Shown piece after piece: positions 15,518-24,736 of a DNA stretch of 64,000 nt. How positions within the stretch are numbered: the first letter of the stretch is position 1; each line of letters begins with the position of its first letter. The notes under the pieces are model-generated. The model saw only the letters and a list, made by a program, of their open reading frames with translations. It was not told the DNA's origin and did not search any database. Position numbers and translations under genes: made by a program. Origin of the DNA: CAYQQQ01 sp964420125 (GTDB lineage Bacteria > Actinomycetota > Acidimicrobiia > Acidimicrobiales > Microtrichaceae); assembly GCA_964420125.1 (NCBI GenBank), contig CAYQQQ010000010.1:78110-142109 (forward strand), read 5' to 3'.

Positions 15518-18081
15518 GCCACCAGGCGATGGCACCGCAGCCGCTGTCCGTCTCGATCGTGGTCAACACCCTCGATCGTGCCGACAGCCTGGACGAGCTC
15601 CTGGAGGCGTGCGGCCAGCTCACCCACCCGCGCTTCGAGGTCGTGGTGGTCCACGGGCCGTGCACGGACCACACCGAGGAGGTGGTGGCGCGTTGGAGCG
15701 ACCGCATCGTGTCGCGGTGCTGCCCGGAGGCGAACCTGTCGATGTCGCGCAACATCGGGGTGGCGGCCGCCGCCGGGGAGGTCGTGGCGTTCATCGACGA
15801 CGACGGCATCCCCGAGCCGACGTGGCTCGACGAGCTGTGCGCCGCGTATGCCGACCCCGAGGTCGGTGCGGTGGGAGGGGTCGTCTACAACCACACCGGT
15901 CACGAGTTCCAGGTCCGCTTCATGTTGAGCGACCGCCTCGGCAACACCACCGAGTTCGACGAGCTGCCCCCGGGTGAGTTCTGCTTCCCCGGCAGCGCCC
16001 GCTACCCGTCCATGCTCGGATGCAACTCCAGCTTCCGCAGGGCGGCGCTGCTCGGCGTCGGGGGCTTCGACGAGGAGTACGACTACTACCTCGACGAGAC
16101 CGACGTGTGCGTCCGCCTGGTCGACGCGGGATGGGTGATCCGTCCGCTCGACGGTGCGCCCGTGCACCACAAGTACCTACCCAGTGGGATCCGCACCCGC
16201 ACGAAGGTGGTCACCGACAACCGCTCGGTGGTGAAGAACAAGATCTACTTCTCGATCGTCAACGGCACGGACCAGGTGGCGTGGACGGACCTGATCGCGG
16301 ACGACGTCCGTTTCGCTGCCCACCGGCGCGAAGAGATGAACCGTCAGCTCGCCGCCGGGCAGATCGGTGCCGACGGCCATCGACGCGGGGTGGACACTGT
16401 CGAGTCCGGGTGGGAGGCCGGGTTGTCGGCGGGGTTGAACGGACGGACACGTCTGCTCGATCCGGCGGCGATCGAGCGGCGCGACCCGCGCGCCTTCCCC
16501 ACCACGGTGGCCCCTGACCGGCTCCGCCTCGTGTTCCTCTCCCGGACGCTGCCGCCGGAGCATCCGGGAGGTGTGGGCCGCTACATGCTGGACCTGGGTC
16601 GTGAGCTCGCTCGGCGCGGACACGAGGTGCGCATCGTCACCTCGAGCCCTGACCACGACCGGGTCGATCTCGAAGCCGGGGTGTGGGTGCACAGGATCCG
16701 CAAGCACACGGAGCTCCCATCGCCTCGCCACCTGCCTGCCGTGCCCGAGCCCCTGTGGCACAACGCCGGTGCGGTCGCCGAGGAGGTCCTCCGCATCAGC
16801 CGCGAACGTCCGGTCGACGCTGTGCTGTCCTCGATCTGGGACGTGGAGTGGGTGGGGGTCTTCGGCTCCTCGAGCCTGCCGGTCGTGAGTGCCTACACCA
16901 CGCCCTTCTCCGTCGTTCGCGCCACCCAGCCGGAGGCGGTCCAGGTGTCCGCCGCGGTGGCCGAGAGCATCGAGTCGTTGGAGCGGTGGGCCCACGGTGC
17001 CGCCCACGCGGTGCAGGCCAACGGCGAGCACATCGTGGAAGCTGTGGCGCAGTCGTCGGGTGTGTACTTCGATCCCGCGGGGCTCTTCGTGGCTCCGTTG
17101 GGCTCCGGTGATCTGGGGGTAGGTCGGCAGGTGGCGGTCGGCCCGGGTGCCCCGAAGGGGACCGCCCGCGATGCCCGCCCGTTCACGCTGGTGTTCGTCG
17201 GGCGCTTCGAGCCGCGCAAGGGCATCGACCTGCTGCTCGACGCCATCCCGTCGGTGGTCGAAGCGAACCCTTCGGCTCGCTTCGTGCTGGCCGGGCCGGA
17301 CGACCTCCCCGACGGCTCGGGATCCACCCACCGTGCTCGGTTCGAGGCCGCACACCCCGACCTGCTGGCCGCAGGATCGGTCCGCTTCACGGGACCGGTC
17401 GACGCCGACGAGCTCGCGGTGCTGCTCGGTGAAGCCGACGCCGCAGTGCTCCCCAGCCGCTTCGAGTCCTTCGGGCTCGTGTACGTCGAGGCCATGGCGG
17501 CCGGCCTCCCGGTGGTGGCGCTGGCCGACAGCGGGGCGGAGGAGGTCGTCACCGCAGGTGAGACCGGGCTCCTCTGCCCCCCAAGACCGGATGGCCTGGC
17601 TGCCGCCGTCCTGGCCCTGGTCGAAGATCCCACGCAGGCTGCGGCGATGGGCCGGCGTGGCCGTGATCGCTTCGAGCGCGAGTTCACAGTGGAGGCCATG
17701 GCCGATCGCTTCCTCGCCCTGTTCCGCGCGGTGCGCGCCCGGAGGCCGGGTTCACCGGAGTGGCCGGCTGACACCGACCGTCTGGTCCGCCTGGCCGACG
17801 GGAATCGGGGTCTCCGGCTCGAACGCGGTGAGCAGGCTCGCCTCGACGTGCCCCGCGGCCGCTGCACCGTGGTCGTCGCCGGGTTGGGCGACGCCGGTTC
17901 CTCCTCGGTGGCCGTGGTCGCGGGAGGTCACGAAGTGCTGGTCGAGGTGCGGGGCGAGGAGTTCCACCACGTCCTTCTGCGGAGCGGGGCGACCGAGGCC
18001 GAGGTGTCGGTGCGCTCGGGGTCACCGGTGGGGCTGGCGGCGCTCGTGGTCGCCGACGCCACGGGCGGGTTGGGGGAGTGA
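15514..18081 (+). CDS. Bifunctional glycosyltransferase, GT2-GT4 fusion
   Basis: 855 residues. Residues 10-240 are a GT2 (GT-A) domain: SVSIVVNTLDRADSLDELLE, a metal-binding IDDDG motif near residue 96, and an acceptor motif GGFDEEYDYYLDETDVC. Residues 335-735 are a complete GT4 (GT-B) domain: LPPEHPGGVGRYMLDLGREL, GRFEPRKGIDLLLDA and SRFESFGLVYVEAMAAGLPV. The last 110 residues form a small beta-rich domain not recognised. Two consecutive sugar additions by one protein are likely. The GTG start overlaps the previous stop (GTGA); an ATG five codons later is an alternative. The stop overlaps the next start. Confidence 0.85.
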   Translation: MSHQAMAPQPLSVSIVVNTLDRADSLDELLEACGQLTHPRFEVVVVHGPCTDHTEEVVARWSDRIVSRCCPEANLSMSRNIGVAAAAGEVVAFIDDDGIPEPTWLDELCAAYADPEVGAVGGVVYNHTGHEFQVRFMLSDRLGNTTEFDELPPGEFCFPGSARYPSMLGCNSSFRRAALLGVGGFDEEYDYYLDETDVCVRLVDAGWVIRPLDGAPVHHKYLPSGIRTRTKVVTDNRSVVKNKIYFSIVNGTDQVAWTDLIADDVRFAAHRREEMNRQLAAGQIGADGHRRGVDTVESGWEAGLSAGLNGRTRLLDPAAIERRDPRAFPTTVAPDRLRLVFLSRTLPPEHPGGVGRYMLDLGRELARRGHEVRIVTSSPDHDRVDLEAGVWVHRIRKHTELPSPRHLPAVPEPLWHNAGAVAEEVLRISRERPVDAVLSSIWDVEWVGVFGSSSLPVVSAYTTPFSVVRATQPEAVQVSAAVAESIESLERWAHGAAHAVQANGEHIVEAVAQSSGVYFDPAGLFVAPLGSGDLGVGRQVAVGPGAPKGTARDARPFTLVFVGRFEPRKGIDLLLDAIPSVVEANPSARFVLAGPDDLPDGSGSTHRARFEAAHPDLLAAGSVRFTGPVDADELAVLLGEADAAVLPSRFESFGLVYVEAMAAGLPVVALADSGAEEVVTAGETGLLCPPRPDGLAAAVLALVEDPTQAAAMGRRGRDRFEREFTVEAMADRFLALFRAVRARRPGSPEWPADTDRLVRLADGNRGLRLERGEQARLDVPRGRCTVVVAGLGDAGSSSVAVVAGGHEVLVEVRGEEFHHVLLRSGATEAEVSVRSGSPVGLAALVVADATGGLGE

Positions 18082-19211
18082 TGTCGGTGGGAGACAACCT
18101 CCGCCCCGAGGAGCGCAGGCGCATCGCCATCGTCTCAGGGGTGTGCGTCGAGCACGACGCCATCTCCGCCGCCATGCGCGACCAGAAGTCGCTGCTGAAG
18201 GAGGCCGGCCACGACGTGCGGCTGTTCGCCCACTCCGCCGACCGCGCCACCTCCTGCGAGGTCGAGGTGTTGGCGGACTCGCTCCAGCTCGCGGTGCACC
18301 CCTTCTATCGCAACGCAGACCTCGCCGTGTTCCACTTCGGGGTGCACTACCGCATGTTCAACGCGCTCTTGCTCGGCCACGGCCCCCGGAGGGTCGTGCA
18401 CTTCCACAACGTCACGCCTCCGGAGATCCTCCAGGGCGCGGCCCGCGCACTCGCGGCGTCGAGCCTGGAGCAGCTGTCGATCGCCGAGTACGCGGACGAG
18501 GTTTGGTCGGTCTCCGCACACAACACCCAGGTCTTGCTCGCCAGCAGTGACGTGCGTCTTGATCGCGTCCACCCGATGGAGTTGCGTGTCCCGGCCGCGG
18601 ACGACCCGCTCCCGCGGCGGGGCGTCGCCGAAGGCGAGCCGGCCGTGCTTCTCAGCGTCGGCCGCTTCGTGGCGGCCAAAGGCCTGGACGATCTCGTCGA
18701 TGCGGTCGAGATGCTCGATCCGGATCTCGGGCCGGTGCGACTGGTGCTTGCTGGAAGCAGGACGTTCTCGGATCCAGAGCTGATCGTGCGCTTGCAGGTA
18801 CGTCTCGGCACCCTTCCCCACCACATCGAGGCGATGGTTGTGGAGGATCCCGACGACCGCACGCTGTCCGAGCTGTACCGGACGGCTCACGTCTACGTCA
18901 CCGCGTCGCGCCACGAGGGCTTCTGCTTGCCCGTGTTCGAGGCGATGGCCTCCGGGTGCCGCGTGGTGGCAACCGACGCCGGCGCCCTTCCCGACTCCGT
19001 GGGGCCTTGCGGGGTTGTGGTTCCGGTCGCCGACTCCGGCGCGCTCGCTGCATCGATCACCGCCCAGATCGGAGCGGCGCGGGAGGTGCGGGCCCAGTCC
19101 GACGGCGGATTCGATCAGGCCTGCCGCGATCACCTCGCCAGGGTGTCGACCGACCATTGCCGGACTCGGCTCGTTGCCGCTGTGGATCGGGTGCTGGCCG
19201 GATCACCCTGA
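18081..19211 (+). CDS. Glycosyltransferase family 4
   Basis: 376 residues of GT-B fold. The N-terminal half opens RIAIVSGVCVEHDAISAAM and the C-terminal half contains VGRFVAAKGLDDLVDAVE and ASRHEGFCLPVFEAMASGC, the donor-site signature of GT4. It is the last gene of the rightward polysaccharide operon. The ATG at 18081 shares one base with the previous stop and is preceded by GGGGGAG; a GTG directly before it is an alternative. It likely adds a sugar to the lipid-linked glycan at the cytoplasmic membrane face. Confidence 0.82.
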   Translation: MSVGDNLRPEERRRIAIVSGVCVEHDAISAAMRDQKSLLKEAGHDVRLFAHSADRATSCEVEVLADSLQLAVHPFYRNADLAVFHFGVHYRMFNALLLGHGPRRVVHFHNVTPPEILQGAARALAASSLEQLSIAEYADEVWSVSAHNTQVLLASSDVRLDRVHPMELRVPAADDPLPRRGVAEGEPAVLLSVGRFVAAKGLDDLVDAVEMLDPDLGPVRLVLAGSRTFSDPELIVRLQVRLGTLPHHIEAMVVEDPDDRTLSELYRTAHVYVTASRHEGFCLPVFEAMASGCRVVATDAGALPDSVGPCGVVVPVADSGALAASITAQIGAAREVRAQSDGGFDQACRDHLARVSTDHCRTRLVAAVDRVLAGSP

Positions 19212-19275
19212 TGAGGCGTGAAACTGAACGAGTTCACCGCGCCAGCGGGTCCCTGCTCGCGGGTTTCCACGGTGG

Positions 19276-19291
19276 GGGATCGGCCGATCCC
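19276..19291. promoter_or_regulatory. 16-bp perfect palindrome, candidate operator of the lpdA promoter
   Basis: GGGATCGGCCGATCCC is a perfect palindrome. It ends 15 bp before the TAGCCT -10 box and so covers where a -35 element would sit. A dimeric regulator bound here would block or control transcription of the flavoprotein gene. Confidence 0.5.
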
Positions 19292-19306
19292 GACTCTGGG
19301 CGCCGG

Positions 19307-19312
19307 TAGCCT
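19307..19312 (+). promoter_or_regulatory. -10 box TAGCCT, leaderless spacing
   Basis: TAGCCT ends 6 nt before the ATG at 19319 and there is no Shine-Dalgarno sequence. This fits a leaderless transcript and supports the ATG over the GTG at 19313. Confidence 0.5.
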
Positions 19313-19318
19313 GTGGGC

Positions 19319-20680
19319 ATGTCGCTTCGCTTCGTGATCATCGGCGGTGGTCCGGCGGGCACCCAGGCCGCCACCACCGCAGCCCGTCTCGGCGCCGAGG
19401 TCACCTTGGTGGAGCGAGACGTGGTGGGTGGGGCAGCTCACCTGTGGGACTGCGTGCCCTCCAAGGCGATGATCGCCACGGGGGACATGCTCGACGAGGT
19501 CCTCTCGGCCGGCGGCATGGGCCTGCGGGCGGAGCCGGCGTCGGTCGACCTGGATGCGTTGCGCTCGCGGATCTCCGGCATCGTTCACCGCCTCGAGTCG
19601 CAGAACCGCGAGCTGCTGCTCAGCCAGGGGGTGCGGATCGTGCGCGGGGTGGGCCGCATCGTGGACTCCCAGGTCGTGCTGGTGGACACCGCGGAGGGCG
19701 AGCTGCGCTTCGAGGCCGACGCCATCATGGTGAGCACGGGCAGCCGGCCCCGCATCCCCGACTTCGCCGACCCCGACGGCGACCGCATCCTCACCACCCG
19801 TGAGGCGTATCCGCCCAAGGAGCTCCCGACGCACCTCGTGGTCATCGGCTCCGGCGTGACCGGGGTGGAGTTCGTGAACATGTTCGCCAGCTTCGGCTCG
19901 GAGGTCACCCTCATCGTCAGCCGCCAACAGGTGCTGCCGGGCAAGGACCCGGAGGTCGCCGCCGTGTTGGAGGAGGACTTCCTCCGTCGTGGTGTGAGGC
20001 TCTTGAAGGGGGCCAGGGCGGTGGGCATCGACCGGACCGATGACGGCGTCCTGGTCCGCTGCGATGACGGTCGGGTGGCCTCGGGCTCCCACGCCTTGCT
20101 GGCCATCGGGTCGGTCCCCAACGTGGAGGGGCTCGGACTCGAAGAGGCCGGAGTCGAGATGGACGGCCCGTGGGTGCACGAGGTCGACCACCACATGCGC
20201 ACCAACGTCGAGCACATCTACGTGGCCGGCGACGTGGCGGGGAAGCTGCCGCTGAGCTCGGTGGCCACGATGCAGGGCCGCAAGATCGCCGAGCACGTCA
20301 TGGGGCTGCACAAGGTGGACCACCGCCACCTCGACTACGAGAAGGCCGCGTCCGCCATCTTCACCGACCCCGAGATCGCCGATGTCGGCCTCGCCGAGGC
20401 CGACGCCTTCGCCGTGGGTCGGAAGGTGCGCGTCACCAAGGTGCCGTTCGCCTCGACGGCCAAGGCCCTCATCAACAGCGACCCGCGGGGGTTCGTGAAG
20501 ATCATCTCCGATCCCGCCACGGGGGTGATCCTGGGCGGCTCGATCGTCGGTCGGTCGGCGGCCGAGCTGATCTCGGTGCTGGCCGTGGCCGTCACCAACG
20601 GGCTCACCGTGAGCGACCTTGCAGAGAGCATCTTCGTGCACCCGTCGCTGAGCGAGGCGCTGGCCGACGCCGCCGAGTAG
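19319..20680 (+). CDS. lpdA: LpdA-like flavoprotein disulfide reductase family member (probable NAD(P)H quinone reductase)
   Basis: 453 residues with FAD-binding GGGPAG (residues 9-14), NAD(P)-binding VVIGSGVTGVEFVN and the FAD segment YVAGDVAGKLPLSS. In dihydrolipoamide dehydrogenases the redox motif is C-x4-C. Here the segment reads GGAAHLWDCVPSK, so the first cysteine is Ala40 and only Cys45 remains. M. tuberculosis LpdA (Rv3303c) is known to lack a redox cysteine and to reduce quinones rather than lipoamide. Unlike that protein as I recall it, the His-Glu pair near the C-terminus (H441, E446) is kept here. It is probably a soluble, inducible quinone reductase. Single gene with its own promoter. 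Confidence 0.8.
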   Translation: MSLRFVIIGGGPAGTQAATTAARLGAEVTLVERDVVGGAAHLWDCVPSKAMIATGDMLDEVLSAGGMGLRAEPASVDLDALRSRISGIVHRLESQNRELLLSQGVRIVRGVGRIVDSQVVLVDTAEGELRFEADAIMVSTGSRPRIPDFADPDGDRILTTREAYPPKELPTHLVVIGSGVTGVEFVNMFASFGSEVTLIVSRQQVLPGKDPEVAAVLEEDFLRRGVRLLKGARAVGIDRTDDGVLVRCDDGRVASGSHALLAIGSVPNVEGLGLEEAGVEMDGPWVHEVDHHMRTNVEHIYVAGDVAGKLPLSSVATMQGRKIAEHVMGLHKVDHRHLDYEKAASAIFTDPEIADVGLAEADAFAVGRKVRVTKVPFASTAKALINSDPRGFVKIISDPATGVILGGSIVGRSAAELISVLAVAVTNGLTVSDLAESIFVHPSLSEALADAAE

Positions 20681-20775
20681 CAGTGGGATGATGCAGGAGC
20701 CCGGGACAGAACCTCTGGTCGAGAGAACGCCCATCGCTCGGCGAAACGGGCTTCACCGGGCCCTGAGGTCGCCGC

Positions 20776-22827
20776 TCAGCGGTCGACGCGCCACACCCAG
20801 AGCGTGTCGGTGTGCTCCACGAGCTCCAGGCCCTCCACACCGACCAGCTCCGAGGAGACCAGCGCCGGCTCCTCCGAGATGTACGTGCGGTCGTTGACCA
20901 TCACGTAGCCGACGTCCCACCTATCGAGCATCTCGGCGACCCGTGGGTCGGTGTCGAGCTCGCCGAGGTGCGCCAGCAGCCAGTCGCGCTGCGCGGCGTC
21001 CTCGGAGCGGGAGAACCCGAGTAGCACCGAGAAGGCGGGGAGGCCCTCGGTGGCGTACATCCAGGCGGTGGCGTCGTTCTCCTGGTTCAGCACGGTGGTG
21101 CCGGGATCGATGCGCTCGGCGAGGCGCTCCATCACGGCCAGGTCGGCGCCGTCGAGGAGCACCTGGTTCTCGAAGCCGAGGCGGAGGGTGCGGGCGGCAG
21201 CGGGCGCCAGCACCACGACCGGCACCAGCGCGACGATCGCCGCGGCAGCTCCTGCGCCCACCACCCCCCGCAGCCTGCGCCGCAGCTCGTCGAGGCTGAG
21301 CGCCGCCAGCAGCGGCAGGAACAGCGCCACGTTGTAGAGGAGCCGCCACCAGCTCCGGTACCAGGGGACGGTGAGCGGGCTGAGACCACGCCACAGCGGC
21401 CCGCCCACGGCGGCGGCCATGAAGAGCACGGCGAAGGCGCCGACCACCCCCAGCAGGGGGCGTAGGCGGCGCTCCCGCCAGCCCAGCACGACCCCGACCA
21501 GCGCCAGCACCCCGAGCACCGGCTGGGTGGCACCGTTGTCGAGGTCGAGCGAGACGAGGCGCTGGAGGCCGACCGGGACGGTGTCGTGGCGGGTGGCGTG
21601 GTGGTCGGCCCGCTCCGAGGTCCCCGAGGCGAGCCCGAGGGTGGACGGCGCCAGCACGACGGCCGAGAGGACCGCCACGAGGCCCCAGGCGCGCACCACC
21701 TGCGACGGCGTGCGGGACTCGGCGGGGGAGCGATCGGCCGAGATCTCGGATAGTGGCGGGGTGGCGACAGCGACACCGCCGGTGCCCCTTGGTCCGACGC
21801 CGCCGGTGGGTGCCTGTGGCAGAGGCCCGGGGGGACGTGTTGTCGCGTGCGTGTCGGGAGGGCCGGGGCGTGGGGCGTTCTCCTGCGCCCGCGGGCGTCG
21901 GGCGCGGAGGAGGTCCGCTGCGGCGAACGCCCCGAAGAGCACCACCAGCAACGCCAGCTGGGACGGGTGCACCACGACGGTGCCGGCCACCATCGTTCCG
22001 GCCACCGCCGACCCGGCCCGCGAACGGTTCGAGGTGACCCGGAGGACCACGACCAGCGTGCCCGGCACCAGGCTCAAGCCCACCACGAGGGTGATGCCGC
22101 CCCACCACATCGGTTGGTAGGGGAAGACCGCGGTGCTGACGGCCACCAGCGCCGCCAACCCCGCCACCTCGGGTCGGTCGGGCAGCAGCCGGCGAGCCAG
22201 GAGGAACCCTCCGAGCGGCAACCAGAGCCCACCCGCCAGCATGGCGGCTGCCAGGAGCAGCGCACCGACGGACACCCCGGTGAGCCGGTGGGCCACGGCG
22301 ATCTGGGCGTGCAGGGTCAGCGGGTAGTAGTTGGCGACGGGAGCGGGGTTGGTGGGACTCTCCGCCAGCACGACCTCCGCGTCGAGGGTGTTCTCCCGGA
22401 CGATGCGTGCGACGAAGTAGGCGTGGTTGGCGCTGTCGCGGTTGGGAGGGATCGTCCCCTCCACCGAGGTCGTCCACACGACGGCGGCCAGCGCGACGGC
22501 GACCCCCAGCAGGACCACGGCGGTCCGGGTTGCGCTCCGCTGCGGGCCGGTCTGCGAGGTGGGGGTGGTCGACGGTGGCGGTGGTCGCAGCACCAGCCGG
22601 GCGGCACCCGCCGCGACCAGGACCGCCCACACCGCCGCCACGCCGGGCCAGGGTCCGAGGCCGCCGAGCTGGAGCAGGGCCGCCGCGACGCCGGTCACCG
22701 CGAAGGTGGTGGCGGCACCGGCGACGATCAGCGTGGCAGGCCGGCGCAGCAGCCCAGGCCACAGGAGCACGCAGGTGGCGGCCCCGGGGAGGGTGCTCAC
22801 GAGGAGCCAGCACAACACGGCGGCCAC
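20776..22827 (-). CDS. DUF6541-like polytopic membrane protein, paralog of the 9.3-11.2 kb gene
   Basis: 683 residues, about a dozen hydrophobic segments. Shared with the protein at 9292-11229 are an extracellular loop NRDSANHAYFVARIVRENTL, the membrane segment PWYRSWWRLLYNVALF, and the ectodomain motifs TAWMYATEGLPA and LDTDPRVAEMLDRWDVGYV. A proline/threonine-rich insertion lies near residues 310-370. Probable GT-C type sugar transferase acting outside the membrane. It stands apart from the polysaccharide cluster, convergent with lpdA. The GTG start at 22827 directly precedes the hydrophobic N-terminus; no strong ribosome-binding site is seen. Confidence 0.65.
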   Translation of the reverse strand: MAAVLCWLLVSTLPGAATCVLLWPGLLRRPATLIVAGAATTFAVTGVAAALLQLGGLGPWPGVAAVWAVLVAAGAARLVLRPPPPSTTPTSQTGPQRSATRTAVVLLGVAVALAAVVWTTSVEGTIPPNRDSANHAYFVARIVRENTLDAEVVLAESPTNPAPVANYYPLTLHAQIAVAHRLTGVSVGALLLAAAMLAGGLWLPLGGFLLARRLLPDRPEVAGLAALVAVSTAVFPYQPMWWGGITLVVGLSLVPGTLVVVLRVTSNRSRAGSAVAGTMVAGTVVVHPSQLALLVVLFGAFAAADLLRARRPRAQENAPRPGPPDTHATTRPPGPLPQAPTGGVGPRGTGGVAVATPPLSEISADRSPAESRTPSQVVRAWGLVAVLSAVVLAPSTLGLASGTSERADHHATRHDTVPVGLQRLVSLDLDNGATQPVLGVLALVGVVLGWRERRLRPLLGVVGAFAVLFMAAAVGGPLWRGLSPLTVPWYRSWWRLLYNVALFLPLLAALSLDELRRRLRGVVGAGAAAAIVALVPVVVLAPAAARTLRLGFENQVLLDGADLAVMERLAERIDPGTTVLNQENDATAWMYATEGLPAFSVLLGFSRSEDAAQRDWLLAHLGELDTDPRVAEMLDRWDVGYVMVNDRTYISEEPALVSSELVGVEGLELVEHTDTLWVWRVDR

Positions 22828-22947
22828 GGTTCAGGATCGGCGCCGCCGAGGCGAACCTGAAGGGTTCTGACCCCGAGTCCGACCATTCACATCGGTCGCT
22901 ACCTCTCGAAGGGCGACGGGCGATCGAACAGCTCGGCGGCCGACCGC

Positions 22948-24726
22948 TCAGCCGACGGGCTCGATCACCACCACGACCTCGCCGGCGCTCACCGACTGAC
23001 CTGGCTCGACCTTCACCTCGGTGACCGTGCCGTCGACGTCCGCGGCCACGTTGTTCTCCATCTTCATGGCCTCGAGCACCACCAGCGTGTCGCCGGCCGC
23101 CACGCTGGCGCCGACCTCCACCTCGACCTTCACGATCGTGCCCTGCATCGGCACCGCCACCTTGCCGGAGCCGGCCACCCCGCCGCCGGCACCGCCGCCC
23201 TCACCCCGGCGGCGCTTGGGACGGGGTCGGGCTCCACCCGACCCGGTGGCGGCGAGCTGGGACTCGGGCACGAACATCGACACGGCGAAGCGCTTGCCGT
23301 TCACCTCGACGTCGAGGTCGCGGCGCACCCTGGGCTCCGCCTCGTCGCCCGCCTCGACGGCTGCCGCACCGGCGCGGACCTCGCTGAGGTCCAGCACGCT
23401 CTCCACCCACTTGGTGGAGTGCTCCACGGCGGCGAAGTCGGGGTGGCGCAGGATGGCCAGATCGGCGGGGATCACCGTGGCGATCCCCTCGATCTCCATC
23501 TCCTCCAGGGCCCGGATCATCCGGGCGATGGCCACGTCGCGGTCGCGGCCCCACACGCACAGCTTGCCGACGAGGTTGTCGTAGTACTGGGAGACCTCGT
23601 CGCCGGTCTCGTAGCCGCCGTCCCAGCGGGTGCCGAACCCGGAGGCGGCGTGCATCTTGGTGATCCGACCGGGGGAGGGCAGGAAGGCGCCGGCGGCCGG
23701 ATCCTCGGCGTTGATCCGGCACTCGATGGCGTGGCCCTCGATCTCCACGTCGTCCTGGGTGAACGGCAGCGGCTCCCCGGCGGCGACCCGCAGCTGGAGC
23801 TCCACCAGGTCCACTCCGGTGACCAGCTCGGTGACCGGGTGCTCCACCTGCAACCGGGTGTTCATCTCCAGGTAGAAGAAGTCGCCGTCCTCGTAGAGGA
23901 ACTCCACGGTGCCGGCGTTCTCGTAGCCGCAGCCCTGGGCCACCTTCACCGCCGCCTCGCCCATGGCGGTGAGGATCTCGGCGGGGATGCCCGGCGCGGG
24001 CGCCTCCTCGATCAGCTTCTGGTGGCGGCGCTGCGCGGAGCAGTCACGGGTGCCGAGGTACACGGCGTTGCCGTGCTGGTCGGCGATCAGCTGCACCTCG
24101 ACGTGGCGGGGCTTGGTGAGGTAGCGCTCGAGGTAGCACTCGTCGCGACCGAAGTAGGCCTTGGCCTCCCGCTGAGCGGACTCGAGGGCAGCCGCGGCCT
24201 CCTCGGCCGTGCCCACCACCTTCATGCCCCGTCCGCCGCCGCCGTAGGCGGCCTTGATGGCCACCGGGAACCCGTGGTCGTTGCCGAAGTCGACGACCTG
24301 ATGGGGATCGGTGATGAAGGTGTCGTCGCCCGGCACCCCGGCGACGCCGACCTTCTCCGCGGCGTGGCGGGCGGAGATCTTGTCGCCCATCACGTCGATG
24401 GCCTCGGGACCCGGACCGATGAACTTCACGCCCATGTCGGTGATGGCCTTGCAGAAGTCGCTGTTCTCCGAGAAGAACCCGTAGCCCGGATGGACCGCCT
24501 CCGCGCCGGAGCGGCGGATCACGTCGAGGACCTTGTCGGCGTCGATGTAGCTCTCCGCCGCCGTCTGGCCGCCCAGGGCGTAGGCCTCGTCGGCCAGGCG
24601 CACGTGGAGGGCGTCACGGTCGAGCTCGGAGTAGACCGCGACGGTGGAGATCCCCATCTCCCGGCACGCTCTGATGACCCTCACGGCGATCTCGCCGCGG
24701 TTTGCGATCAGCACCTTGGAAAACAC
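22948..24726 (-). CDS. Acyl-CoA carboxylase alpha subunit (biotin carboxylase plus biotin carrier)
   Basis: 592 residues. The biotin carboxylase domain starts at residue 1 (FSKVLIANRGEIAVRVIRAC), with ATP-grasp motif GGGGRGMKVV and EMNTRLQVEHPVTE. A middle region and a charged linker lead to the biotinyl domain with EAMKMEN, K555 being the biotinylated lysine. It forms the ATP-dependent biotin-carboxylating half of acetyl- or propionyl-CoA carboxylase and needs a separate carboxyltransferase beta subunit, not in this window. BirA, which attaches the biotin, is encoded divergently with only 16 bp between the two start codons. GTG start. Confidence 0.93.
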   Translation of the reverse strand: MFSKVLIANRGEIAVRVIRACREMGISTVAVYSELDRDALHVRLADEAYALGGQTAAESYIDADKVLDVIRRSGAEAVHPGYGFFSENSDFCKAITDMGVKFIGPGPEAIDVMGDKISARHAAEKVGVAGVPGDDTFITDPHQVVDFGNDHGFPVAIKAAYGGGGRGMKVVGTAEEAAAALESAQREAKAYFGRDECYLERYLTKPRHVEVQLIADQHGNAVYLGTRDCSAQRRHQKLIEEAPAPGIPAEILTAMGEAAVKVAQGCGYENAGTVEFLYEDGDFFYLEMNTRLQVEHPVTELVTGVDLVELQLRVAAGEPLPFTQDDVEIEGHAIECRINAEDPAAGAFLPSPGRITKMHAASGFGTRWDGGYETGDEVSQYYDNLVGKLCVWGRDRDVAIARMIRALEEMEIEGIATVIPADLAILRHPDFAAVEHSTKWVESVLDLSEVRAGAAAVEAGDEAEPRVRRDLDVEVNGKRFAVSMFVPESQLAATGSGGARPRPKRRRGEGGGAGGGVAGSGKVAVPMQGTIVKVEVEVGASVAAGDTLVVLEAMKMENNVAADVDGTVTEVKVEPGQSVSAGEVVVVIEPVG

Positions 24727-24730
24727 GACC

Positions 24731-24736
24731 TATCTT
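24731..24736 (+). promoter_or_regulatory. -10 box TATCTT, leaderless spacing, birA
   Basis: TATCTT ends 6 nt before the birA ATG at 24743, with no Shine-Dalgarno sequence between. The remainder of the promoter must lie inside the first codons of the divergent carboxylase gene. Confidence 0.55.

Noticed and set aside
19226..19235. SOS (LexA) box GAAC-GA-GTTC
   Set aside because: Actinobacterial SOS boxes need four bases between GAAC and GTTC; here there are two, and the site is over 80 bp from the next start codon.
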